Assembly (NCBI GenBank): GCA_903915625.1
Contig: CAIWTN010000221.1
Span: 1-47,521 of the forward strand
Direction of reading: 5' to 3'
Length of the DNA: 47,521 nt
Origin: an uncultured Pseudomonadota bacterium
Lineage (GTDB): Bacteria; Bdellovibrionota_B; Oligoflexia; Oligoflexales; CAIYRB01
Below are positions 1 to 9,000 of the stretch, one piece after another (position 1 is the first letter of the stretch; each line of letters begins with the position of its first letter). Below the pieces are notes generated by a model. That model did not search any database. It was given only the letters and a program-made list of their open reading frames with translations, and was not told the DNA's origin. Both the position numbers and the translations under genes were made by a program.

Positions 1-54
1 GGTAGTCGCGGCGGCTACGGCGGCGGCGGCGGCGGTGGCGGCGGACGCTGGTAA
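1..54 (+). CDS. C-terminal tail of a glycine-rich protein (partial)
   Basis: The window opens inside a reading frame that encodes a low-complexity Gly-rich tail with Arg, Tyr and a terminal Trp, ending in TAA at 52-54. Tails of this composition (RGG/YGG-like) are typical of small bacterial RRM-type RNA-binding proteins, where they follow the RNA-binding fold, so that is the most likely identity. The RNA-binding domain itself lies outside the window, so the call rests on composition only. Two strong hairpins follow directly, one with a T-rich tail, which agrees with the end of a transcription unit. Confidence 0.55.
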   Translation, partial: GSRGGYGGGGGGGGGRW

Positions 55-60
55 AAAGTA

Positions 61-83
61 GTTCAACTCTCATTGAGTTGAAC
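61..83 (+). other. Perfect 9-bp hairpin just after the stop codon
   Basis: Arms 61-69 and 75-83 are perfectly complementary around a 5-base loop. It lies 7 bases after the TAA of the Gly-rich gene and just before a stronger terminator hairpin. It has no T tract of its own, so it is more likely an mRNA 3'-end stabiliser or part of a double terminator than a terminator alone. Confidence 0.5.
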
Positions 84-88
84 GCAGT

Positions 89-127
89 ACAGGCAGCATC
101 CTTTTTGGATGCTGCCTGTTCCTTTTT
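89..127 (+). terminator. Rho-independent terminator of the Gly-rich gene
   Basis: A perfect 13-bp stem (89-101 paired with 107-119) with a T5 loop is followed by a T-rich run (TTCCTTTTT). This is a textbook intrinsic terminator for transcription from the left. Confidence 0.85.
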
Positions 128-153
128 AGGGGCATTTCCTTACTAAGAAGAAT

Positions 154-184
154 CCCAGCTTTATCCTCCTGCGTTAAAACTGGG
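154..184 (-). terminator. Likely terminator for the minus-strand pair ending at 215
   Basis: Arms 154-163 and 175-184 pair at 9 of 10 positions. On the minus strand the stem is followed by a T-rich stretch (ATTCTTCTT). It lies about 30 bases beyond the stop of the small exported protein at 215-514, so it probably ends that operon. It faces the plus-strand terminator at 89-127. Confidence 0.5.
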
Positions 185-214
185 TCCAAGATCAAAAATC
201 ATTGTTCACCTGCG

Positions 215-514
215 TCACTCTGCACCACACTCCACGACCCAAAAGAACCGACCAGCCGCCTTTAGACCAGGCGTATCTAACAATGTAGATGGGCTATAAG
301 ACTTCTCTACGATGCGGTAATTTTTATTGCCGCAAGCTTTCTCGGCGGCGACATCAAAGCTTGGATCGTAAAGATCACGAGTCGCGTCTAGACCACCGGT
401 ATGAAACGCTAACGTATGAAGCTTACCGTTAACCTTTACGTCCTCGGCTGGAAAAGCGGGCGCTAACATAGTACAGGCTGATGAAGTCATAACAAGCAAA
501 ACTAAATTTCTCAT
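215..514 (-). CDS. Small exported protein or lipoprotein, function unknown
   Basis: Encodes 99 aa. The ATG at 514 was chosen because a strong AAGGAGA ribosome site sits 6-7 bases upstream; the longer in-frame extension would overlap the neighbouring gene and has no such site. The N terminus is a hydrophobic signal sequence (about residues 1-22) with a Cys at 14 in an SSAC context. That allows either lipid attachment or normal signal-peptidase cleavage after the FPA at about residue 22. The mature part is short, with a Cys near the middle and a C-terminal FFWVVEC segment. That aromatic-plus-Cys ending is seen in small periplasmic proteins and could form a disulfide with the other Cys. It starts 10 bases after the stop of the 525-995 gene, so the two are likely co-transcribed. 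No family recognised. Confidence 0.65.
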   Translation of the reverse strand: MRNLVLLVMTSSACTMLAPAFPAEDVKVNGKLHTLAFHTGGLDATRDLYDPSFDVAAEKACGNKNYRIVEKSYSPSTLLDTPGLKAAGRFFWVVECGAE

Positions 515-524
515 TTCGTCTCCT

Positions 525-995
525 TTAGGGATACCAAGCCCGACATGCCAACCTGGCTCCGGCTGCACCAGCGGCCCCACCGAGTGCCGCTGTCCATGGT
601 CCACCGTATGAACCAATTGCTGCCAACGCTCCAACGACAAAAATTGCACAGTCTTCGAAATTACCATTTTCGCCACGCTCCGCGTGGTATTGAGCAGAAG
701 CCTTATCCGACAATTCCGCCAAAGCGACCGCGGGATCTAGACTAGACACAGAGTCACTCAACTTCTTCATTTCATCGGAGATGCCGGTACCGGCACGTTC
801 CAGCTCCCGACCGATATCCCGACCTAAATCACGTGGATTCCAATTGTATGTATGCAGACCTAGCTCGCCGAGGTCAGCTGCCCCTCGATTAACATCTGTC
901 GATTCTGCTTGCCACCCCCCATACTCTTCAGCAGCGTTAACCGTATTGGCTAACGACACTAAACTTAAAACAGTTGCTACGAGAACTCTCTGCAT
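525..995 (-). CDS. Exported protein with Gly/Ala-rich hydrophobic C terminus
   Basis: Encodes 156 aa. The ATG at 995 has a GGAGA site 7 bases upstream and begins a good Sec signal peptide (about residues 1-22, cleavage after VNA). The mature region is first polar and helical (about 25-105). It ends in a hydrophobic, Gly/Ala-rich segment of about 40 residues bracketed by two Cys, with glycine-zipper spacing (GGAAGAAG). Such endings occur in membrane-active peptides such as class II bacteriocins and in small-residue pore-forming helices, so a membrane-interacting role is possible. No double-glycine leader cleavage site or immunity/export genes are visible nearby, so a bacteriocin call is not justified. 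It precedes the 215-514 gene in a probable two-gene operon. Confidence 0.65.
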   Translation of the reverse strand: MQRVLVATVLSLVSLANTVNAAEEYGGWQAESTDVNRGAADLGELGLHTYNWNPRDLGRDIGRELERAGTGISDEMKKLSDSVSSLDPAVALAELSDKASAQYHAERGENGNFEDCAIFVVGALAAIGSYGGPWTAALGGAAGAAGARLACRAWYP

Positions 996-1164
996 TCTTG
1001 GTCTCCAGATAAAAAAATTGAAAAATTTACAGGCGTCTTGTCGCTTCCGATCACCGCTACTGCAACTGTTATGCCAGCTAATCAAAGTCATTTTTTATGA
1101 AAATTCATAAAATTAATCACCAATTTTATACCGCGATTACTAAACTAATTTGTTTTTTCGTCTG

Positions 1165-1185
1165 ACTGGCCATATTGCGGCCAGT
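1165..1185. promoter_or_regulatory. Palindrome ACTGGCC-N7-GGCCAGT
   Basis: Perfect 7-bp arms (1165-1171 and 1179-1185) lie in the 275-bp gap between the hybrid kinase gene and the small exported protein gene. The same arms recur with a 4-base spacer at 4798-4815, upstream of the solute-binding/kinase operon. This could be a regulator half-site pair or a weak transcription stop; the sequence alone does not decide. Confidence 0.35.
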
Positions 1186-1270
1186 TGGCCTAATTTTCGC
1201 CCACTCTTCATCAAAAAAATCGCTGCAATTAAATCTGTCTAAACAACATCACGCCACTTAGGCGCACACC

Positions 1271-3220
1271 TCAGGCATATTCAGCTGCAATTCCAAAGCG
1301 CAGCGCCAAATCAGTGAAACTCGTCGGTTCCTTGCTAATCACATGGTCAAACGCCGCCGTGTGTTCGAGACGTCCGTCATCATAATCCGTGGCCAACAGC
1401 ACGCGGGTGTGACACGCCCGACTCTTCACTGCCTTGCCAACATCCAGACCATCGTACTGATTGCTATTATCGAAGTGAAAGTCGGTGACCACAAAGTCCA
1501 GGTTATGGACTAGTCCTGGATCCTCATCCATCGCTTTAAATAATTCCTCTGGGCTAACAAACCCGAGGACTAAAGCATCGCTACTAAGACTATCCATCCA
1601 TGCTTCGAGCATAAAAATATTGTCTTCCACAACGGCAACCGATGGCATGAGACTTTCAACCTGCAAAGGCGCCAGATGATGACGAGGATGATCTTTAAGA
1701 CAATCACTTAGGTCAGAAAAATCTGTGACTAACTGAGAACTATGCGGCGGTATCGCTATGTCCGGCGACGTGTCCAAAACGTGGGCCTTTGGCAACGTCA
1801 AATGAAACTCCACAAAACCGTTTGGATGGTCCAGATTCTGGGCCGATCTACAATAAATCTCACCTCCGTGAGCCAGCACCACCTTCTTGGCTATGGCCAA
1901 GCCAAGACCGGTGCCACCTTCTTTGCCTCTGCTGAAGTATGCTTCGAATATTCTGTTTAGATCTGCAGCCGGAATCAGCGATCCGGAATTACCAATACAA
2001 AACTCAATGTGGTGGGGCCTATCAATCGTCTCAAGCCACAGGGCAGCACTACCACTTATAGCCTGGAGCGCATTGCAGATAATATTGGAGAAGACCCTCC
2101 CTACTCTACCTGTGTCTACAGCCACCATATGACGATGGTCGAGCCGGACCTCTAGCTGAACGTCATTTTTCGGAAATTGTCTAAATGCATTGGTCACGGC
2201 CTCCTCAATTAATTTGGCTGGACTCGCATCTTGCGTGACCAAATTTGCCGATGGTGAGCGGACCTCTAAAAGATCGGCAAGCATTCCATTGACAGCATCT
2301 AAAGACCTATCAATCTCAGGACCCACTCTTGCAGCTATGTCTCTGTAGCTCGCCGCATCATTTACCCGTGCCAACATCCCAAGGTACGCTTTGAGCATAG
2401 AAAAAGGCTTGCGCACATCATGAGCAACCATCGCCGTGGTGTCAGCAATGGCCTGATAGACCAATGCATCAGCCAAAGATACCTGCAGAGCCTGAATCCT
2501 TTCGATGTGATGTGCACTAGTATCAGTTAAAATTTTGACCTCTGATACAAGATGCCCAGCATACGGCTCAATCACCACGGGCTGTCCAAGTGACAAATGC
2601 TCTGCCGCCGCTCCTAGCTGCTTTGCCAAACCGTTAAGCGGACCAACAAGTCGCCTTTCAAAGGTCCGAGTTGTTAGATACGCGACGATGATGGCTGCGA
2701 GCACAAATACAACCATCCTGCCGAGAAGAGCGGCGAGAATGTCAGCATCCACGGCCTTATCTACAGTCCACGTTACAAGCGAAAGATAGTGACGATGACT
2801 AGCATCGTAAAATAGCGCCGAATGCTCAACTGAGCATTTAGATAGGCCAAGAACGGCGAGCCAAGTTAATGGAACATTCTTACAGGCCGATCCTTCTGAC
2901 GGAGATACGCCACTCATCTGCCGCGCAAATGGTGGACTTATATCCAGCGCTAAACCATGTCCCAGCAAAAGTCTAAACTGCCTGATACCAATGATTTTCG
3001 AAAGATCCTGCAAGGCAATTCGAATTTCCTTTGCCTCACCCCGAAGAAGCTCGCTACGAAAGCGCGCCATGGTGGCGTCCACCATGGCGACACGGTAGTT
3101 AGCGTCCTGCTCCCACTTAGACAAAAGACTTTGCCGAGCAAATCCACATCCTAGAACTAACCCGATCATCGTAAGAATGATTGCCTGAAACCTAACTAGA
3201 CCACGCGTCGTATTGATCAT
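1271..3220 (-). CDS. Membrane hybrid sensor histidine kinase with C-terminal receiver
   Basis: Encodes 649 aa, taking the ATG at 3220. That ATG overlaps the stop of the upstream gene by 4 bases (ATGA), a classic coupling arrangement; the alternative TTG at 3238 is less attractive. Two membrane segments (about residues 11-31 and 165-186) enclose a periplasmic region of about 130 residues. A HAMP-like linker, a DHp domain with AHDVRKP (His267), and an ATPase domain with N box (about 379-385), DxG-like GNSG and GGTGLGLA (about 435-442) follow. The C-terminal receiver shows the acidic pair (E532/D533), phospho-acceptor Asp in TDFHFD (about D580) and Lys in SKEP (about K630). It therefore autophosphorylates on His and can pass phosphate to its own receiver. 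No DNA-binding output is attached and no partner regulator is adjacent. Coupling to a solute-binding protein suggests ligand sensing in the periplasm. Confidence 0.92.
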   Translation of the reverse strand: MINTTRGLVRFQAIILTMIGLVLGCGFARQSLLSKWEQDANYRVAMVDATMARFRSELLRGEAKEIRIALQDLSKIIGIRQFRLLLGHGLALDISPPFARQMSGVSPSEGSACKNVPLTWLAVLGLSKCSVEHSALFYDASHRHYLSLVTWTVDKAVDADILAALLGRMVVFVLAAIIVAYLTTRTFERRLVGPLNGLAKQLGAAAEHLSLGQPVVIEPYAGHLVSEVKILTDTSAHHIERIQALQVSLADALVYQAIADTTAMVAHDVRKPFSMLKAYLGMLARVNDAASYRDIAARVGPEIDRSLDAVNGMLADLLEVRSPSANLVTQDASPAKLIEEAVTNAFRQFPKNDVQLEVRLDHRHMVAVDTGRVGRVFSNIICNALQAISGSAALWLETIDRPHHIEFCIGNSGSLIPAADLNRIFEAYFSRGKEGGTGLGLAIAKKVVLAHGGEIYCRSAQNLDHPNGFVEFHLTLPKAHVLDTSPDIAIPPHSSQLVTDFSDLSDCLKDHPRHHLAPLQVESLMPSVAVVEDNIFMLEAWMDSLSSDALVLGFVSPEELFKAMDEDPGLVHNLDFVVTDFHFDNSNQYDGLDVGKAVKSRACHTRVLLATDYDDGRLEHTAAFDHVISKEPTSFTDLALRFGIAAEYA

Positions 3221-4752
3221 AAAGAACCTGTCTGACAATCTCTGACTACAGAGATATCCTGAAACTGTTCACCCAATGTGCGAGATCTGATTGATTCCAT
3301 GTCCACACATGGATTCGCTAGATAACTCATGCGCTGAAAGGTTAGCGGAATCAAATAAGGATCATCCCCCACTCTTGCCTCTAACATATTAATTTTCGCG
3401 GCACGTTCCTGGTCGCTGGCGCTGCGTTCGATAGCATCAATATCCTGGTCATATCTGGCAGTTGATTTCGGAGTAAAATTTAAAAGAGACTTTGATCCGT
3501 AGAAATTGCGCAAGTTAAGCTCGGGCGCAATCGTCAGCCCAAACGACGCGACAGCAGCATCAAATGTTCGACTCTGAAAGCGAGCAATGAACTCTGACTT
3601 GGCAAGTCGCCTTGCGCGCACTTGCAGTCCAAAGGTTCGTAAAGACCGACGGAGTTCAGCGAGGAAGGCCTGACCCACCTGACCTTCAATATAAATCAGC
3701 TCGACGACAGAATGTAAATTTGCCGTTTTTACGCATCTGACAGTAGCATCCGAAGCATCCGGAAGAGTTCCTGCAGTTTGTGGTGGCACTACACCAAAGG
3801 CCGGGCTCATCATGGTCTCAACATTATTTGATATAGTGGCGATCAAAGAGCGACGGTCCACAGAGCGGCTGAGACACTTGCGCATCGAACGACTTAGTGT
3901 ACCGGCCAGCTTATCTCCTAAGGCCAAAAACCAAAGTCTTGAATACCCCAACGACTCAACCACAGACTCACGAGATACTGCCTCCATCGCCGCCCGCCTC
4001 GGCACAACATCGACCAGACCAGCCGAAAATGCCTGTTCTGCCTCTCGCATGTGCTCGTACAGCTTGAAATACACGTGATCTGGGCTAAGTGCTTTTAGGA
4101 GCGGATGGCCAGTGACTTTCTCCAGCATAGGCAGTCCATCTGGCGCGCCATCAGCACTGAGACGGTATGGGCCTAGTCCTACAGTCGTCGACAGTTCTGT
4201 ACCTTGACTTGCAGGTAATATGGAGGCCTCTAGTCCAGCAAGTGCAGGTAAAAATGCACTCGATGAATGCCTGAGAACGACTTCGAAAACATCCTCGGAT
4301 AAGCAAGAAATCTTGCTGATGTTATGGCTCCAGCTAAATTGAGTCCCCGATTTAAGAAGACGCTGAAAAGTCGCCAGTACATCCCCGCACTCTAGCTTCA
4401 TGCCACTGTGAAATTCGAGCCCACGATCAAGATTAAACGTGTAAGTGCGGCCGCTGGAACTTACGCTCCAGGAGGAAGCGACACCCGAATATAGATTTCC
4501 CTGATAATCCTCAGACACCAGCCCCATGTGTACCGAAGTCAGAATGGTAAATGTACTCACGTCAGCGTACTGAAATACACTGAGCTTCTCTGGCAGCGAT
4601 GATAGAGCAAATCGAATGTCGCGCGATGTCAGTGAAGCCTGGGAAGAGACGGGTCCATTGGCAGCAACTTTTCTAGAAAAGAAAACTAGCGTCACAGCAC
4701 AACCGACCAGGATGCAAACGATAGCTGACTTGCACGATAAATATTTAGCCAT
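3217..4752 (-). CDS. Family 5 extracellular solute-binding protein (oligopeptide type)
   Basis: Encodes 511 aa. The ATG at 4752 has AGGAG 7 bases upstream. An N-terminal hydrophobic segment (about residues 10-27) serves as signal peptide or anchor. The mature protein follows the SBP_bac_5 pattern of dipeptide, oligopeptide and nickel ABC transporters. Features include the opening about an unaltered 'GLVSEDYQGNLYSGVA' block, then WSVSSSGRTYTFNLDRGLEFHSG and a DVLATFQRL block, both shown here only in part, and a typical C-terminal lobe. Length fits the family. No ABC permease or ATPase gene lies next to it. Instead it overlaps a hybrid histidine kinase by four bases, so a role as periplasmic ligand receptor for that kinase is more likely than transport. 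The ligand cannot be read from the sequence. Confidence 0.88.
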   Translation of the reverse strand: MAKYLSCKSAIVCILVGCAVTLVFFSRKVAANGPVSSQASLTSRDIRFALSSLPEKLSVFQYADVSTFTILTSVHMGLVSEDYQGNLYSGVASSWSVSSSGRTYTFNLDRGLEFHSGMKLECGDVLATFQRLLKSGTQFSWSHNISKISCLSEDVFEVVLRHSSSAFLPALAGLEASILPASQGTELSTTVGLGPYRLSADGAPDGLPMLEKVTGHPLLKALSPDHVYFKLYEHMREAEQAFSAGLVDVVPRRAAMEAVSRESVVESLGYSRLWFLALGDKLAGTLSRSMRKCLSRSVDRRSLIATISNNVETMMSPAFGVVPPQTAGTLPDASDATVRCVKTANLHSVVELIYIEGQVGQAFLAELRRSLRTFGLQVRARRLAKSEFIARFQSRTFDAAVASFGLTIAPELNLRNFYGSKSLLNFTPKSTARYDQDIDAIERSASDQERAAKINMLEARVGDDPYLIPLTFQRMSYLANPCVDMESIRSRTLGEQFQDISVVRDCQTGSL

Positions 4753-4797
4753 GAGTCACTCCTGAAATAAACCTAGCTGCATCCACTTGCAAAAAAG

Positions 4798-4815
4798 ACT
4801 GGCCAATCGGCCAGT
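4798..4815. promoter_or_regulatory. Palindrome ACTGGCC-N4-GGCCAGT upstream of the SBP/kinase operon
   Basis: Perfect 7-bp arms (4798-4804 and 4809-4815) lie about 45 bases upstream of the solute-binding protein start. The same arms occur at 1165-1185 beyond the other end of the operon. Its position suits an operator. It is also GC-rich with a short loop, so an RNA hairpin or terminator for the gene to the right cannot be excluded. Confidence 0.4.
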
Positions 4816-4973
4816 AATTTCCCCAGTGCAATTAGCGAGCCACTTTTACTCAATGAAATGACAAGGTTTTTCGCCTACGAACAGAGTTACTCGGTAAACT
4901 TTTGGAACCCCGAAGGTAGCAAAAGTGGACCGAGCGGCAAGCCGTTGGCTACTACTATTAAGATGCTAAAATC

Positions 4974-5762
4974 CTAGCGGCCGGAAACGCGGCAGCTTTT
5001 GTTATTCTCGTAACCCCAACCGTCTCCGTCTGGATCACTGGCAGCCGACGAGCATGTAGGATAGCCAGATTGCTGTTGCTGCTGTTGCTGCTGTTGCTGC
5101 TGAAATTGTGACGGTGCAGAATTCTGCCTCTGAGATGCGGACCCGTAGAACACATCATTCCAGCTGCGTGTTGCAGCGTTATTGATGCCAAACCTAGCGC
5201 GGATATCACCGCGCTCATAGATATTCTTCATATCGTTTACGTAGCTAGGCACATTACCAGTGTTATAACCAAGGTGTTTTCGGACACCGGTATAAAGACT
5301 ACCGTCACTAGAGTGATGCTGACAGTCTTTGCCATTGCTTGCCTTACAACCGATATTGCGTAGTCCAGTCAGCACATTGCATGAATATCCGGCCGGACTT
5401 TGCTCGGCGGGATTGCACCGAAGGCCAACGGCCTGAGCATCCATCCTGCGACTTTGCGTCAGACCACAGCAAGGATCACCGGGGTTGCCCCAAGCTTCGC
5501 AGTATTTCCTGGCATTCCAAGACGACTCGCGCACAGTTGACCCAGCCATGATCAAGTAGCACTCTTCCACGGTTAGGCCGAGATCTCTTGCGCCGCGTGG
5601 ATCATCGCAAGCAGATTTAATTGCATCTAAGGTGTCATTGGATAGATTACCAACTCCCCACGAAGCACCGTCAGCTTTCACATCTGAATCCTGACGAGTC
5701 GTCTTACAACCGCTCAGTGCCACAATCACCATCACCAAGATTTGTTTAGAGGCTAGTCGCAT
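4974..5762 (-). CDS. Lysozyme/transglycosylase-like lipoprotein with polyglutamine tract
   Basis: Encodes 262 aa from the ATG at 5762; a longer in-frame version would add 19 residues before a clear lipoprotein signal. The signal ends in VALSGC (Cys19), a canonical lipobox. The body contains RESSWN (Glu79) followed by a GLTQS segment about 20 residues later. This resembles the Glu and GLMQ signatures of soluble lytic transglycosylase folds, so peptidoglycan cleavage is plausible. Many Cys residues suggest disulfides in the periplasm or outside the cell. Eleven consecutive Gln (about 221-231) form a linker to a short C-terminal DPDGDGWG-x-EN-x2-SC motif, a type of tail found on secreted hydrolases. 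The catalytic assignment is inference from two short motifs. Confidence 0.7.
   Translation of the reverse strand: MRLASKQILVMVIVALSGCKTTRQDSDVKADGASWGVGNLSNDTLDAIKSACDDPRGARDLGLTVEECYLIMAGSTVRESSWNARKYCEAWGNPGDPCCGLTQSRRMDAQAVGLRCNPAEQSPAGYSCNVLTGLRNIGCKASNGKDCQHHSSDGSLYTGVRKHLGYNTGNVPSYVNDMKNIYERGDIRARFGINNAATRSWNDVFYGSASQRQNSAPSQFQQQQQQQQQQQSGYPTCSSAASDPDGDGWGYENNKSCRVSGR
5070..5102 (-). repeat. CAG/CAA repeat encoding 11 glutamines
   Basis: Thirty-three bases of CTG/TTG triplets on the plus strand, mostly in a 9-base period, encode an unbroken Gln tract in the lipoprotein gene. Triplet arrays of this kind can change length by slippage without breaking the frame. Confidence 0.85.
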
Positions 5763-5935
5763 AAGGATCCCATGACAAAATTTAGGGAACAAAATCGCCA
5801 ACGAAAGAGCTATCGGCAAAAGTTTCCCAAACTCAAATCACAGGTCTAACAGTTAAAAATTGTGAAATTATCAGTTCCTAAAACTACCACTCGCACTGAT
5901 AGTCATCGTCTGCCGGAAGACCACTTTTCGGTCGG

Positions 5936-5964
5936 TTGCTCAGCCTCCGGCGAAGACGTATAAT
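5936..5964 (+). promoter_or_regulatory. Candidate sigma-70 promoter of the efflux operon
   Basis: A perfect -10 hexamer TATAAT (5959-5964) lies 17 bases downstream of TTGCTC (5936-5941), a half-matching -35. It sits about 85 bases upstream of the RND pump start in a 285-bp gene-free stretch (5763-6047). No other clear signal was seen in that stretch. Confidence 0.45.
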
Positions 5965-6047
5965 ATTATAAACATTAGATTTTTTAAGAGTCGAGTCTAA
6001 GGCAGAAGTCATTTCTTCATACGCTAAGCCATGGCTGCGAACATCTC

Positions 6048-9000
6048 ATGCTTAATTCATTCATACGCTTTTCTCTTCGGCATCGGTTCACCGTCTTACT
6101 TGGCGTATGCGGACTGGTTCTCTATGGTCTATGGATCATCACAAAGCTGCCGGTAGACGTCTTTCCCAATCTCAATCGGCCGACTGTCACTATACTTTCG
6201 GAAGCGCACGGGCTAGCTCCAGAAGAAGTCGAAACGTTAGTAACCCTACCGATCGAGACCACGCTCAACGGAACCCCAGGGGTACTGCGCATCAGGTCCT
6301 CGAGCGGCATCGGTATCTCCATCGTCCATGTAGAATTTGATTGGGATACCGAAATATTTCGAAACCGGCAATTAATTGCAGAACGGCTACAGCTGCTGCA
6401 AGGGCGACTGCCAAAACTTGTCCAACCGATGATGGGCCCGGTCACATCAATCATGGGCGAGATTGAATTCGTCGGCCTCACCAGCTCAGATGGTGCTCAA
6501 TCACCTATGGATCTGCGCACACTCGCCGATTGGACGATACGCCCCCGACTCATGACGATACCTGGCATCAGTCAGGTGGTGGTGATGGGCGGTGAGGTCA
6601 AACAATATCAAATCCTAGTGTCCACAGAGCGTCTGCAAAAGCGGGCTGTCTCGCTGGAGGAGTTGCAGCACGCCCTCGCTGAGATCAGTGAAAATACCAC
6701 TGGAGGATTCATCGATCTGGACGGCAAGGAATATCTCATCCGACCTCTGGCAAGAGTCTCCAACATAGCAGACATAGAAAACTCATTAGTAGGCATGCAC
6801 TTCGGACAACCGGTACTGGTCAAGGATGTAGCCGAGGTTCGAATAGGCGCTAAGAGTAAGCGGGGAGAAGCATCGATTAATGCGCGTCCCTCAGTGATCC
6901 TCACCATTCAAAAACAACCCAATGCCAGCACTATCGACCTGACTAGACAAATAGACAAGGACCTCGCGGAAATACAAAAAACACTACCTAAAGGCGTACA
7001 TATCGAGGGAGAGCTATTCAAACAGGCTAACTTCATCGAGTCTTCGATTGCGAATGTACAGGGAGCATTGCGGGACGGCATCGGCATCGTCGCCTTAGTC
7101 TTATTCTTTTTTCTGCTCAATTTACGCACCACATCCATTACTCTTGTGGTCATCCCGCTGTCACTACTCATCACAGCCATTGTCTTCCACTTCCTTGGTC
7201 TTGGCGTTAACACCATGACACTGGGTGGTCTCGCTATAGCCATTGGCGAACTGGTCGATGATGCCATAGTCGACGTGGAAAATGTCTTTCGTCGGCTGAA
7301 AGAAAATCGTCGTGCAGGATCGCCGCTATCACCGCTAAAAGTGATTTATGAGGCATCCAGCGAGGTCCGCAACTCGATTGTATTCTCTACCATCATTGTA
7401 GTACTGGTATTCATACCAATGTTCGCTCTTGGTGGTATTGAAGGACGACTATTCGTGCCACTGGGCATTGCCTATATCATTTCAATATTGGCTTCCCTCG
7501 TCGTTTCCATCAGCGTTACCCCAGTGCTGTGTTCCTACATTTTACCAAAATCCAAAGCGATGGATGATCAGTCTGACGGGGCTCTAGTTCGGACTCTTAA
7601 AGCTGTCGCGATGCGGTGCCTTAATGCGGCATTACCCAGGCCTAAAGCCGTCATTTGCATCTGTCTCCTTTTGTTAACTGGAGCCTTGGCGCTACTGCCA
7701 TCAATGGGCCGAAATTTTCTCCCCGATTTTAATGAGGGTACGGCCACAATTGGCGTTGCAGCGGCACCAGGAATATCTCTTGCGGCATCTGATGCATTAG
7801 GCACAAGCATGGAAAAAGCTATGCTTTCGATACCAGAGGTAAAGTCCACGGTCAGACGTACCGGGCGTGCCGAAATGGATGAACATGCCGAGGGTGTACA
7901 CTGGAGCGAAATCGACGTCGACTTCAAGCCTGGAGGCAGACCCAGATCCGCTGTCATCAAAGAATTACGCGAAAAAATCGAGGCTGTCGGCGATGTCTAC
8001 GTAAATGTGGGCCAGCCAATTAGTCATAGGCTGGACCATTTGCTCTCCGGCGTCAGGGCACAGATTGCCATCAAAGTTTTCGGACCGGATCTGAGTGAGC
8101 TGCGCCGCTTAGGCGGAGAAATCCAAGACGTCATGAAAGATATCCCCGGCTTAGTCGATCTCCAAACAGAGCCGTTGACTCTGATTCCGCAGATGAAAAT
8201 TGCTGTAAACCGCGAACAGGCTAACACCTATGGAATTCGTGCTGGCACGCTAGCCGCTGATCTAGAAATCGCCTTACGCGGTGACGTAGTGACTCAGTTT
8301 CTTGAGAACCAAAAGATATATGATGTCTTCATGCGTCTGGACGACAAATCTCGCTCAACACCTAAAAGCATTGACTCGACTGTAGTAAAAATCCTCCCCA
8401 GTGGTCAGAGCATTCGCGTTGGTGATGTCGCGCAAGTATACCAAGGCACCGGACCAAACATGATCAATCGCGAAGATATGCAACGACGCTTTGTTATTTC
8501 TGCTAATTCGCAAAACCGCGACCTCGCTAGCCTAGTCAATGAAATCAACAAAAAGATCAGCAGCAATGTACCGCTTCCAGAAGGCTACTTCATCAAGATG
8601 GGCGGTCAATTCGAAAGTCAGCAACAAGCATCTCGACGGATACTGCTTCTAGGTATCTTGTCTCTTTTGGCAATTTTTGTTGTCCTCTATGCCCACTTTG
8701 GATCTGCGGTTTTAAGCCTTCAAATTATGCTCAACGTGCCGCTGGCACTGATTGGAAGTATCGTTGCAATATACCTATCCGAACGAACACTCTCGGTAGC
8801 AACGCTCATCGCCTTCGTAACTCTATGTGGCATTGCCACGCGCAACGGCATCATGATGATTTCTCACTACCTACACCTCCTGAGTGAAGAGGGGGAACAT
8901 TTCAGCAAAGAGATGGTCATCCGCGGTTCATTGGAACGACTAGTTCCAGTATTAATGACAGCATCAACAGCCGCACTTGCACTCATCCCTTTACTATTCT

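Noticed and set aside
525-995. Calling the Gly/Ala-tailed protein a bacteriocin
   Set aside because: It has an ordinary Sec signal and a long polar region, and no export or immunity genes are recognisable. Only a membrane-active tail can be stated.
781-1110. Plus-strand open frame opposite the small exported protein
   Set aside because: It is antisense to a gene with a signal peptide and ribosome site, and its Arg/Ser-rich translation has no sign of selection.
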